64,000 bases of DNA from Lactarius indigo. Taxonomy: Eukaryota; Basidiomycota; Agaricomycetes; Russulales; Russulaceae. Below are positions 24,870 through 35,544 of the stretch, in pieces; position 1 is the stretch's first letter, and every line of letters begins with the position of its first letter. The notes beneath the pieces are model-generated. The model was not told the DNA's origin, ran no database searches, and saw only the letters and a program-made list of their open reading frames with translations. The stretch spans positions 119,016 to 183,015 of the forward strand of contig JAFKAC010000106.1 in assembly GCA_025766275.1 (NCBI GenBank), in the 5' to 3' direction. The position numbers were made by a program, and so were the translations under genes.

Positions 24870-25940
24870 CGTGGTTGGGGATTTTGCTAGTGTCAGTGCG
24901 GGAAGTGGTGGGATGTGTGAACGTTAGATATTTCGAGAGAAAACGCGGAGAGGGGGCTTATAAGAAGTTCCGGAGATTCCACACAGGCCTCGCTTAAGAG
25001 CTTAGCGAGGGCGACCACAGCACTGACCGCCCATGGTTTTCACACGCGCTCTTACCGGCGCCATTTCGGGCCTCACCATTATCGCTTTGACCATGCTGTG
25101 TTGTTTCTTTGACCCAGCTGTGGTTAAATTGCCTCATGGCCTTCACGCGTCGGAGCAACCCCCACAGAGTCTAGCGGCGAGCAAAGGATTCTTCGGAGTG
25201 TCTTTTGCCTTTATCAAGTAAGGGTCGTTGTACTTTTAGGTGGCCTGGTATGTAGTCCTGTAAGTACTTTAGGCCCAGCCACAGGCATTCCACATTCAGG
25301 TAGACAAGATCCGCAATGTGGCGGACCGAGGACGGAACAATAGGCCCAGTCGGCGCGTCCTGTTTCCAAGCGAGGTGTGGCAAGACTCGGAGCTCGAAAC
25401 AATGCGTCCAACCTTCAGAGTACAATGTACAGCCAAGCTCAATGTTTACTACCGTTTTTACCTAGCCGAGAACAGGCGCTCGTGTCAACGCCGACACGGT
25501 GCGGTTTATGCTCTCCCAAGATGTGCTTTCGCAACACCTGATCGAGGAGCTAACCAGAAACCAAACTGACAGGAGGCAGGGTCCAAATTGCAGCTGGCAA
25601 CGTTTCACTCAATGCGGATTACGGAATGACGACTCTTGCTATCCACTGCCCATCCATGCGGGGTAAGCAACCCTAACGCTAATCCAGCGCTCCTTTTGTA
25701 GAATAGCACCCATCGAGACCGCAGAGCCGGCGGGTTTCGCTTCCCTTGTGTCCGAAGAGACGAGACGTCAAGGCAAGCACGGGCTTAATCAACCAGCTGA
25801 TAATCATTTTGATGGACAGATCAATGCAACTTGAGTCTCATCCTTGTAAAATGCATAGCGCAGTACATCCAAGTCCGTCAATCGACACCAACCGGTTGAA
25901 CCTGAAGGCACCTCCGCGGCGGCGCTCGGCTTTGCCTAAT
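24870..25940. other. Intergenic between C2H2 gene and RecQ gene
   Basis: Upstream of the C2H2 gene and downstream of the RecQ gene. No coding features recognised. Confidence 0.5.
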
Positions 25941-28900
25941 CTACTGCTGGCGTAGGCTCTCCTTTGCACGCCGAGACGCGTCTCGCAGGATCTCAATGAC
26001 ACCCCACATATCGTCGTCATGCTGGCCCACTGCCGTTCCCCACGCTTCCTCTTGCGCCAAGCGCATCACGCTCTTAATCGCGTTCGTCGACCGTATTACA
26101 TACCCTGGCAGGGAGGCGCACATCAAAAAGACGGCGAACTCTAGCACCTTGGTAGCGGACGACAACACGAGAGACCTGTGAGCAAAGACATTAATGTTAG
26201 CGACGGCGCCTTGGATACGCGGGCTGGCTTCTATCTAATCGAAATCAATAAAGTTGGCACTACCTTATCTCCGCTTTCGAGTCGCCTTCTGACGAGTCGT
26301 CCATATGGAGTTTGTGCCACATAATATCGCTCTCAGCGCCGGGTGCGAAAACTTTGTGCAGCGCCCGTCGGATGCTCGTGTAAGTGGCGTTCCTGTTTGC
26401 GATCTACACGGAAGGAAGGAAAGCAGATGAGTGATTTCTGCGTCCTCACCGTCATAGATCAGGCAATTCGAACCGGAATTTTCTGAGAGAATGGCGCGTC
26501 GAGATCGATTTCCTCAGCCGATAGACTCAAAGGAGAAGCTAGATAAATGAGAAGCGCGGCGCGGCGTTGTTCGAGACAAGATCCTACACATCTCGACCAG
26601 CGACCAGACTCACAAGAAAGAACCTCGACGTCATCGTCTGGAGATTGTATAGGAGCATCCACTGGAGGGCCTTTTGACGTGGGTGGCGTCTTCGGCGCGT
26701 CGTTGATCGCATCTCCGAGTCCCACATTCGAGTTCGACGTGACCCGTGGGTCTGTCATCGACGCCGCCGTCGAACCAAGCGGCACCTTGAACGATGGCAC
26801 GCGAAATTGTGTAGTCCTTTCTACACTTCCCGTAGTGAGTCACACAAAGCACGTGAATGGGTAGAATAGCACCAACTGTAACTGACAGACGCAGCCGAGG
26901 ACTCGCTCTTGGGCTTCTTGGAGATCTCCTCGCCGCTGCCTTCTTTCGAATCCCCTGACGAATAAATGCTTCGTTTCATGCCCAGCTGACGCGAACGCAG
27001 GAGAGCTGGGCCGACATAGTTGGTCTTTGTGCCAATCGATGCGAGGACGGTGCTCGTGCTGGCTACGCGCGGCAGAGCCGAGCCGTCGTCGTCACCGTTT
27101 CCGGGGTTTGGATTGCCGGGAGCTTTTGTGCGATCGCTCTTGCCACCGAGGGTCATGGGTCGCGGCGGAACGTGCGGTGCTCTGACTTGCGGAACTGGAT
27201 AGTCGGCGTAATCATCTTCAGAAGGCCCTTCCCTGTAGGGGTCTACGTGGTGGTCAAGAGCCTCGGCCGGGGACAGAGCCTCTTTCTTCTTTCTCGTCTT
27301 CTCAGGATTCTTGCAAACCTACAATGAAGACGACGATTTAGGAGCGGTCGCGATTGCGGTCATGGATACGCACATCACACATATTCTCACAGTATGATGA
27401 AGCTTGTCCGGCATCCCCTCCGTCAATCACCTCTCCGAAATACCGGCATATCAACTGGAAGCGACCGCACATAGTTAAGTCTAGATGTGCGACAGCCTAG
27501 CTGGATTACTCACAATGTGTCTGCAAACATTCACGTTCTCCGAGAAATTGACGAGCTAGAGATCTTGGTGAGAGGTGTTCATGTTGACGAGTCAGGTCCA
27601 TACAGCAGAAAAACTGTCAGTCGCCCTCTGGCTCGGCGGAGGGTCGTTGTTCCGATCAGCCGTGGCCTGTCGGCGGGTATGCGACATCGAGACTAGCTTC
27701 CTAGTGCGCAACATATCTTCCCGAGCTGAGAAGAGACGCTGAGTTCCATCTGAGAAGTCGGAGAGAAGTATATCGTACAATAATACAGGATGCATTTTGC
27801 TGGCTTCAGTTTTCTTCAGCCTCTTTCAACCAACATTGGTTTTGTAAGAACGTACTTCACCGTCTCGGCCAGCTCGTCCTGGCGGTGTCAACCTGAGACG
27901 AAGCACATTCTTAACAGAATGCCGCTTACCAGTTTCCTGATAATAGCCTGGCGCTGTGTTATCTCCCGTTTCGTGAGTAGTAGACGAGACACACCTTCGA
28001 AGCTCTTCGGCAAGTCGTAATGAATAATATACCTGGGATCACATCGGCTGAGTCATTCCACACAACAAGTTATCACGACTCACCGAACGTCACTCTTATC
28101 TATGCCCATCCCGAATGCAATCGTGGCGCAGACCTCAAATACGTCGTTGAGGATGATGTTAGCGACTGTTTCAGTCGAGAACCTACGACATCAATACCCC
28201 TGGTTCCGTCTCCTCCTTCCTCCCACCCCTTGAGCGTTTGGTCAAGAATCGCAGGCCTATAGTTCTCTTAGAGACACGATCTTGGAAGAACGCTGATACT
28301 GACGCACTTTATGCCTTTGTGGTACGGCCGACAGTTCAGTCCCTTTCCTCGTAGGTAGTTCGACAGATCGTCACATGTCATGCGAGTCCGACAATAAATG
28401 ATCCCCGAAGATGGACGTCCCCGTCGACGATGTAGACCAGTGATGTAGTTCAAGACCTCGTCCATCTGTGTCATCGCCTCTGAAGAGTGGTACCGAACCT
28501 AGACAGCAACAAATTAGCCGCGCGATCGTTACGAGATATCGTTTGAGCCACACAACACACCTCGTAGAATAGATTGGGTCGGTTGAAGGGGTGTACGAAC
28601 TTCGAAAGACGTTGGGGAGTCATTCGGAGAATCCGTGCAATGTCATCCTGGACTCTGCACACAGAAAATCTCAAACGCCTATCCGCCATCACAGAAACGA
28701 ACGCATACAAAGGTGTCGCGCTTGCCGTCAAGGCCATGAGAGGCACATCGGGAAAGTTTTCCCGAATTGTCCCCAGGCGTCGATACTCTTCGCGGAAGTC
28801 GTGGCCCCATTCCTAGAGACTCAAGCTCTCAGCGCATGGCCATGAAGAGCTCTGTTTTTTCACGCACAGATATACAATGTGCCTAGTCGAGTTGATCAGC

Positions 28901-29906
28901 CGGTGCAGCGACGCGATGAAGGATGCCGGTTCCTCACCTCGTCGACCACAAGGCGGTTGAGCTCTCCACGTTGATATAATGGTGCCAAGAGCTTCATGAA
29001 CTCCGCCGAACACAGTTTCTCGGGTGTAACTAGTAAACGGGCAAAAGCTCGACGTCAGCCGACCAAGTCATGAGACAGAGAGGGAGTGAGAATGACTGTA
29101 GAGAAGCCTGTTCATTGGACATGGCGTGGATAGGTCATCGATGATCTAATATTTTCGAAAAATGAATCGGACTTCGGTCAAGGCGGCTCGCTTTGCAGTA
29201 GGCCCACCTCGCGTTTCTCGGATTTGGAGGTCTCGGATGTCAGAGAGGCGACATGTACCTTGTGCCTACGCAATCGAGCAATTTCTATTCCATATGGTCC
29301 ATTCAACGCACATGACGATAAGCGAGCCACTCACGATTCTTCATGAGGGCTTATAACAATGGTCATCAGTAAGCACCAGTAGCGACGTAAGAGATGGCGA
29401 GCGAACCCAATAATGGCGAGATCACAATAGTGATTCCGGACTTGGTGAGCGATTAGCTGGTATGTTCATAGGGAGCCCGAAGGTGGTAATTACCTCTTGT
29501 ACGATCGCTGGCACTTGAAAGCAGATGCTCTATCGAAGGTTTCATGCGCGAACGAGAAAGGAAGTATGGAAGGGACCCACCTTACCCATCCCAGTAGGCG
29601 CTACAACCAAAACGTCCGCCCCTACAAAAAGAAAGAACATGCATTTTAGTGTTCCTTATGCTTAAGGCATTTCGAGTTCATACCGTTGATCGCCGCCTCG
29701 AATATCTCCTTTTGCTTCCCCTTATACTCGCTATACCCGAACACTGTAATGCACGTAAATGGCATGCGATTTATCATGGCCGCGACATAGTACCCCTCGT
29801 AAATATTCTGATTTGTCAAAGGGTCAGTAGATGCATTGCTGAGCATAAAATGTAAGTAGACCTTACTCATGGCAGTCCGACGCGTCATAGTGGGGGGGAC
29901 CATCAT
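25941..29906 (-). CDS. RecQ-family ATP-dependent DNA helicase
   Basis: 3'-5' DNA helicase of recombination and replication repair, nuclear. Many short exons. Start MMVPPTMTRRTAM splices into MFGYSEYKGKQKEIFEAAIN; motif I is GADVLVVAPTGMGK; ITIVISPLLALMKN and SLTSETSKSEKRE follow. Motif II [26 protein letters not shown] is split by two introns around a 15-nt microexon (28868-28882). Motif III is LMALTA. Then come SGIIYCRTRMTCDDLSNYLR, GIDVV-CATIAFGMGIDKSDVR, and motif VI YYQETG-RAGRD. The RecQ-Ct zinc module is visible (VCRH...CRYFGE...YCENMCDVCKNP). A Ser/Pro-rich, basic tail and a helical C-terminal segment (SLVLSSATKVLEFAVFLMCA to REASRR-like end, stop at 25941) have no family name I know. 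The protein lacks the long N-terminus of Sgs1/BLM. Confidence 0.9.
28868..28882 (-). other. 15-nt microexon of the RecQ gene (AHCIS)
   Basis: Reads GCA CAT TGT ATA TCT, i.e. AHCIS, exactly the residues missing between VVDE (exon ending 28938) and EWGHDF (exon starting 28812). It is preceded by CTAG and followed by GTGCGTG; both flanking introns are 55 bp. Confidence 0.85.
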
Positions 29907-29914
29907 TTCGCTTC

Positions 29915-29938
29915 GATGAGCCAGCGCGCTGGCTCATC
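29915..29938. repeat. 24-bp perfect palindrome at the RecQ start
   Basis: gatgagccagcg followed directly by cgctggctcatc, perfectly self-complementary, ending 9 bp upstream of the RecQ ATG at 29906. It would fall in the 5' UTR or core promoter. Confidence 0.9.
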
Positions 29939-30052
29939 ATATAAGAGAGTACATCATCGATCTTCATGTTGGGGGTCGGGTGACGGAGGTCGCACAAGTT
30001 CAACCGTGGTCGGGTGAGTCACTCACTAATGAATTGGGTCCGGAGTCGGGAG

Positions 30053-30067
30053 ACGCGTGAAACGCGT
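30053..30067. promoter_or_regulatory. Paired ACGCGT (MCB-like) boxes
   Basis: Two ACGCGT hexamers (30053-30058 and 30062-30067) about 150 bp upstream of the RecQ ATG, inside the inverted repeat gacgcgtgaaacgcgtc. ACGCGT is the MluI cell-cycle box bound by MBF in other fungi and is common upstream of S-phase DNA-repair genes. The sequence is seen; the function is inferred. Confidence 0.5.
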
Positions 30068-30633
30068 CGAGTCACACACAGCGCATGTCACGGTCACAAG
30101 CGTCACGTTCCGGGAACGTCGCTGCCAGTACTGGCACTCTTGATTGTCAACATGTCCGCCTACCACAACAAGTCATTTTGACTGGAGGCGACTTGGAATG
30201 TGCAAGGGAAGGTAATTCAATTCCTGAACACATGGGATCAAACAATATGGCGGCTATGGACGGGGTACTAACATTCAACATGATTCAGCAAGAGACGGGG
30301 TAAGTAAGAAGACAAATTTAAGTTATATGTTCGTCGAGCAGCCACCCATACTGAAGAAACTGCATGGAGAGTGTGCAGACAGACCGGTAGCGTTGCAGGT
30401 GAACAACGTGTCAACGCCACGCCAAGCACGACGCCATTGGCTCCTTGTCTCGGTGTCTGACATCGTACAGCGATCCTTTGTACACGCTCGTTGAGAACAC
30501 TGCACTTCAATTCGTACGGGTGTACATACTATTTTAGTACATGTGGCCACGACAAAGAACAAATTTAGCGTATCACCATTTCCTACGTCTTTTGAATTGT
30601 ATGGAACGAGGATTTCAGGTTAATGCCTTTCAA

Positions 30634-32333
30634 TCAAACACCAGACGAAAGGGCATCCGCTACGGGATTTTCTCCTAACTTCCAATGGGCATCGAGTCTT
30701 TCGACGAAGTCGTCTTGCGTGTTGACGATGGTTACAGGACGGCCAGAGAGTTGGCACAATGAGAAGAACTGCTCTGGGTCGTCATCGTCTATCCATAGCA
30801 ATTGGAGCGCCGGCAACGTGACCGTTTCCTCAGCAAGCAATGTCTTCGAGCGCAGAGGCAATACACCCCGCCAACCCCCCAGATACCTCCAGCGCCTCCA
30901 CTGCAGAGAATAGGCGGAGAAGTGGCAGCCATTGCGCACTCTCCCAACAATCTTGCCCTGCCTGGCTCTGGCGGACGGAGAGATGGCCCACGTTGGAGGT
31001 CATAGCGACAAATTGACCAAGCACATGGGCCACGTACGCAACTGGAGATTTTACTAGCATACTTTCCGGGACAGGGTCGGAGATCGTAAGGGAAAGGTGG
31101 GCCCGAAGGCATTCGCCTTGTGGGAGATCAAATTCGATGTAGGCATTTTCGAAATCAAAAGTTACTTGCGCACGCCTGAACTGGGCAAGTTTGAGGTTTG
31201 AGCGGCCGATGAACTGGGAAAGTTGGCAAGTTTGAACCCCCTCCATTAAGTACTATATTCTGATGTCCTCGATTCGAGGTGCGTCAAATTGGGCCACGAG
31301 ATCCTCCAAGTACTCGAAATCATATCCGAATACTAACTCGGTGAGGGCGGGAAGGACAGCCAGTATCGGGGGATCTTGGCGCCTTCTCCCTTGTTTATGA
31401 CGTGGGATCGAAAATCCGTATTTCATGATGCGAAGGGTTCTGAGCTTGGTCAAAACGGCCAGGCCACTGACCATCTCCTCTAGTGAGATGTAACCATAAC
31501 TGTAACTGGCCGGGGGAACATAGTCGAGTTGGAGAGAAACGAGCTCGCGAGCCGATAAAACTAGTGTGGGTAATTCCGTGAAGGAAACGTTTTCTAAGCG
31601 GAGATGTTGTAGACATGGAACAGACCCGCCCAAAAATTTATTGGGGAGGTGAAGCACGTCCGGGTCATCTTCATTATCCTCGCAGGGTCCCGCAAGATCG
31701 AGATGTGTCAAAGTCGGAAATGGCACCGTCATCAGCTTGATCACTTCTCCCACATCCAAGGTCGGATGAGGAGATCAATGCGGCGTACACGATTATGGTG
31801 CTCGAGTGCAGCAATGAGATCATCTTGGTCGTCGGGAATCTGATGTTTAACGGCAAGAGGAAACTCCTGCGGCCAGCAACTGAGATTCTTCCTGGCGGGC
31901 GTTCGGTGTGAGCAGTAAAGATGGAGGTCGAGAAAGAGAGGTGATGCATATATGATTTATCGCCATCTTTGGCAGACATGGACCAGCCTTTGCCATACCC
32001 TCATTCGTTCAATGGGGTCCCCATAAGAATAAGGATCAGGTAGACAGAAGGCAAATATTTCTCGAAAGACATCGTCTGGGAGAATGTTGATTGTCGCTAG
32101 ATGATGTCTGTTGCTCTTTTCTGTGCCACTGGCACGCAACTCAGTTCTCCATGTGGGTGCTAACCAGACAATTAAACACGCACCAAGAGCACGAACCATC
32201 TCAAGTTCGATCTTCAAGCTTCTGCAATGGCCAGTGTCAGTGTTGAAGAGGTGCCAGGGGGCGAATCAGGAGAACAATGTTATTGAAGGGAGAGTTTGTC
32301 GATGTTGATCGACGCTGAGCGCTGATCAGTCAT
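30634..32333 (-). pseudogene. F-box protein, family copy 3 (broken)
   Basis: Clear paralogue of copies 1 and 2 along its whole length: exon 1 relic (ATG at 32333), TINILPDDVFREIF F-box, RLVHVCQRWR, PCLQHLRLENVSFTELP, LDLPQGECLRAHLSL and the tail QLSGRPVTIVNTQDDFVERL. Lesions against the intact copies: a shifted frame with an early stop in exon 1 (about 32260-32290); CAA to TAA after QRWR (31957-31959); a frameshift near 31770; GAG to TAG after RIEDIRI (31253-31255); and a frameshift near 30830 after ALEDIA. With at least two nonsense changes and three frame changes it cannot encode the full protein. Confidence 0.88.
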
Positions 32334-33002
32334 CTTAGGGGCCAGTATATCCCTAAACAAAGTTGCGGAGAATAGCCGTCTGAGGGAGAAATAAGGAATT
32401 CATCGTGGACTTTGGTTCGCGACAAGAAAAAAAGACAATTTTGTGTAAAGCTACAGTAATTGTCACCAGACTGTGCACGCTTCGCGATTATACTAGAATG
32501 CAGCCAGCTGTGCCGTATGTGCTCCTGCCACGGCCCATGGTACTGAGAAACGATGGATGCAAGTTCTAGCATGCAGTGAAGCTTGAAGCTTGAAGTGGGA
32601 TGAGTCACCATGCCAGTAGTGCGGAAAAGTTGGTGGCCGGAACAGACGTACAAATGGGCCGCAAGGACTGGACAGGTCCCTCGCGAGACCCTTCCTCTCG
32701 CCCCTCTCGCCCCAAGACAAAGGGAATTGAAAAGGAAAAAAGAACCCTGACTCACAGTAAAGATAGCTCCGAAAGCAAGCAAGAGATCCTTGTGTACACT
32801 CGCCGAGAGCACACGGCACTTAAATTCGTACGAATATACATTCTACTACTACTACTACATGATACCGATTTCACGTGTCCTTTGTCCTCTCCTGAATTGT
32901 ATGAGATGAGCGAGGGCTGGGACCTTCGATGGAATAACACCAGAACAAGGCAACCGCTACAAAGCTTTCTCCTAACGTCTCTGATAATCTCTGATAATCG
33001 AG
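32334..33002. other. Spacer between F-box copies 3 and 2
   Basis: No gene. It includes a (CTA)5 run near 32843-32858 and the 3' flank of copy 2 (aaattcgtacgaatatacat, about 32822-32841), similar to the 3' flanks of copies 1 and 3. Confidence 0.55.
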
Positions 33003-34560
33003 TCATTCAACGAACTCATCTTTCGTGTTAATGATGGTCACAGGGCGACCAGAGAGCTGGCGCAAGGAGACGAACCGCTCTAACTTCTTGTTGTCCTCGT
33101 CTAACAATAGCAATTGGAGCGCCGGTAACGACACGGTGACCATCTCCTCGGCGGTGTCCTCGAGCGCAGAAGCAACATACCCTGCTAGCCCCCCAGATAC
33201 CTCCAGCACCTCCACGGCCGAGAATAATCGGAGGAGCGGGGGCCATTCAGCACTCTCCACCCCACGCTGGTTCTGGCAGATGGAGAGGTGGCCAACGTTA
33301 GAGAGCATGGTGACAAGTTGACTGAGTAGAAGGACCACGTGAGAGACTGAAAAACGGGACACTGGGTTCATGATTTCAAGAGAAAGATGGGCTTGATGAC
33401 ATTCGCCTTGTGGGAGATCAAGTTCGATGTGGGTTTTGTGAGCATAGAAAGTTACTTGCGCACGCTTGAACTGGGAAAGCTTGAAGTTTTCTGTGCGATC
33501 GATGAACTGTGAAAGTTGGCCAGCTTGAACTTGTTCAGGCTCTTCCATGAAGTGCTCTATTCTGACGTCCTCGACTCGGGGCGCGTCAATTTGAGCCACG
33601 AGGTCTTCCAAGTACTCGTTGTGACCTTCGAATACAAACAGGGTGAGAACAGGAAGGACAGCACGTCCTGTACGGCCTCCCGTCTGTTCATACTCGAACG
33701 GAGATGGGAACCTAATGCAAAGAGTTCTGAGCCTGGTCAACACGGCCAGTCCCTCGACCATCGCCTCTGGTGGAATGTAACCAGTTATGGGAATATACTC
33801 GAGCTGGAGAGAAACGAGGTCACGAGCTGACATGAGAAACGTTGGTAGTTCTGGAAAGGAAATGAATTCCAATCGGAGATGTTGTAGACACGGGGCAGAC
33901 CCGCCCAGAAATCGATCGGAAAGGTTGGGCACACGATTCTCAAATCCCGTAAGCTCAAGACGGGTCAGCGCCGGAAATGGCACTTGCATCGTCGCGAACA
34001 CCTCTCTCGCAGGAGAGGTTGTTAAGATCTCAATGCAGCGTACACGGTCAGGGTGCTTGAGTACAGCGATGAGATCGTCTTCGTCATCGGGAATGAAGTA
34101 ATGAACAGTGAGAGGAAACTCTGGCCAGTGACTGAGATTCTTCCTGAAGGGTGTCCGATATGAGCAGTAAAGATGCAAATCGAGATAGCGTGGTGAGGCA
34201 TATATAATTTGTCGCCATCTTTGGCAGACGTGCACTAGACTCTGCCATACCACCATATGTTGAATGCTATGAGGGTCGAGTAGGCAGAAGGAAAATATTT
34301 CGCGAAAGACATCGTCTGGGAGAATGTTGATCGTCGTTGCACATTTGTTGGTACACTCTCCTGTGCCACGCAACTCAATTGCCTATTCCATGCGAGTGCC
34401 AGCTAGAACTTAAACACATACCTTCGGGACAAGTCGTTTCGGTCTTCAAGCTTTTGCAGGGGCCATGTGCCAGCATTGAAGAGGTGCCAATGTCAGGGGA
34501 TGGATCAGGAGAAACGATGTTATTGTACAGAGAATTTGAAGGCGTTTGTTGATATGTCAT
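33003..34560 (-). CDS. F-box protein, family copy 2 (intact)
   Basis: Putative SCF substrate adaptor. Exon 1 34560-34422 and exon 2 34360-33003 (61-bp intron) join to 498 aa. The leader MTYQQTPSNSLYNN ... GPCKSLKTETTCP parallels copy 1. F-box: TTINILPDDVFREIFSFCLL, then LVHVCQRWRQIIYASPRYL. The irregular leucine-rich body has LTRLELTGFE, PCLQHLRLEFISF, LVSLQLEYI and RLRTLCIRF. The tail SLRQLSGRPVTIINTKDEFV ends one codon later, so the last few residues found in copy 1 (RLNARWENV) are missing. It is the closest relative of broken copy 3, next to it in the same orientation, which points to a tandem duplication that included 3' flank. Confidence 0.9.
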
Positions 34561-35544
34561 TTAGGGGTGAAGGTGCGGAGCCAGGAGGATTTACTAGACA
34601 ACGCTGCGGCCCGGGAGAGAATATGTATGAATAAGAATATGTCCGCCACCAACAAGTTGATTCGAAGTTCGAAGGCGATTTCGATTCACGAAACTGACAA
34701 GATCAATGAGGCCTGTAATTCCTATCAGGTGGTCGCTACCAGCTTGCTGGTCCAAATCTGCTCTGCAACTCTGCTACGTACTGCTTCTCTTGCTAACGAC
34801 AATACAGTCCCATACATTAGTACAAAAAAAAAATTCCAAAAATCTCGCTCCCAATGTAAACGCGTATGACCCAGATGTCGAGTGCGACTACGGCCAAAAA
34901 ACCTTGCATCAAACGGCTCACATTCATTATGTATTCCAGCGATTTGAGTCTCCTGTCCGTCCCTTCTCGCCATGGAACTACCATGCACTCACAATGATTG
35001 TGTCAACTAGAGAGAGGAACCATAGGAGGAGCCCAAGGTTGAGAAGAGTACCGCGAAGGTGGTAGCGACGGAATAAAATGAGCGCCCAGTTGTGAATGGG
35101 CGTCTATTTGTGTCCACTATTCTCACCACCTTCCTCTCTCTAGTTGACGTCGCGCTTAATATGGAGACAGTGTAACTTACTACCAGTATTCGAACGACGA
35201 GTGACGACACGATGAAAGACAACAAGTGCAAGTGAATAACACCCGAACAACCCAATTCGTACTTCCCTTTCTTCTTCCTTTCGGTGTCAGATGTTATTTC
35301 GGGGTTCTTGTGGAGAGTTCAGTCATGTGGTTCTACTGTCAGCGGCGACCATCCGTCGCGCTCCTCGTGGGGGAGACCAACGAAGGGAAAGATATCGTTA
35401 CGGTAACTCGTACGACTGTACATATCATCACATCGTTATGAGGGCATATAGTTTGTTTTTCGTCAATGTGTGTGGATATCAAATTCTACAGCAAGACGAC
35501 CATAACCGTACGACGCCGGTACCCAAATAGTACAGGACTCCCCC
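34561..35544. other. Spacer holding a small inverted-repeat element
   Basis: No gene supported. It contains the MITE-like element at 35002-35148. Confidence 0.55.
35002..35148. mobile_element. MITE-like element with 18-bp perfect terminal inverted repeats
   Basis: gtcaactagagagaggaa (35002-35019) is the exact reverse complement of ttcctctctctagttgac (35131-35148). The 147-bp unit has no ORF and contains an inner hairpin (cgccca ... tgggcg, about 35080-35102). No clear target-site duplication is visible at the edges. It could be a MITE or simply a large hairpin. Confidence 0.5.

Larger units (their letters stand above)
29907..30633. other. RecQ promoter region and 3' flank of broken F-box copy 3
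   Basis: Contains the 24-bp palindrome next to the RecQ start, the paired ACGCGT boxes, and (about 30480-30560) a segment similar to the 3' flank of F-box copy 2 (attcgtacg block). Confidence 0.6.
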
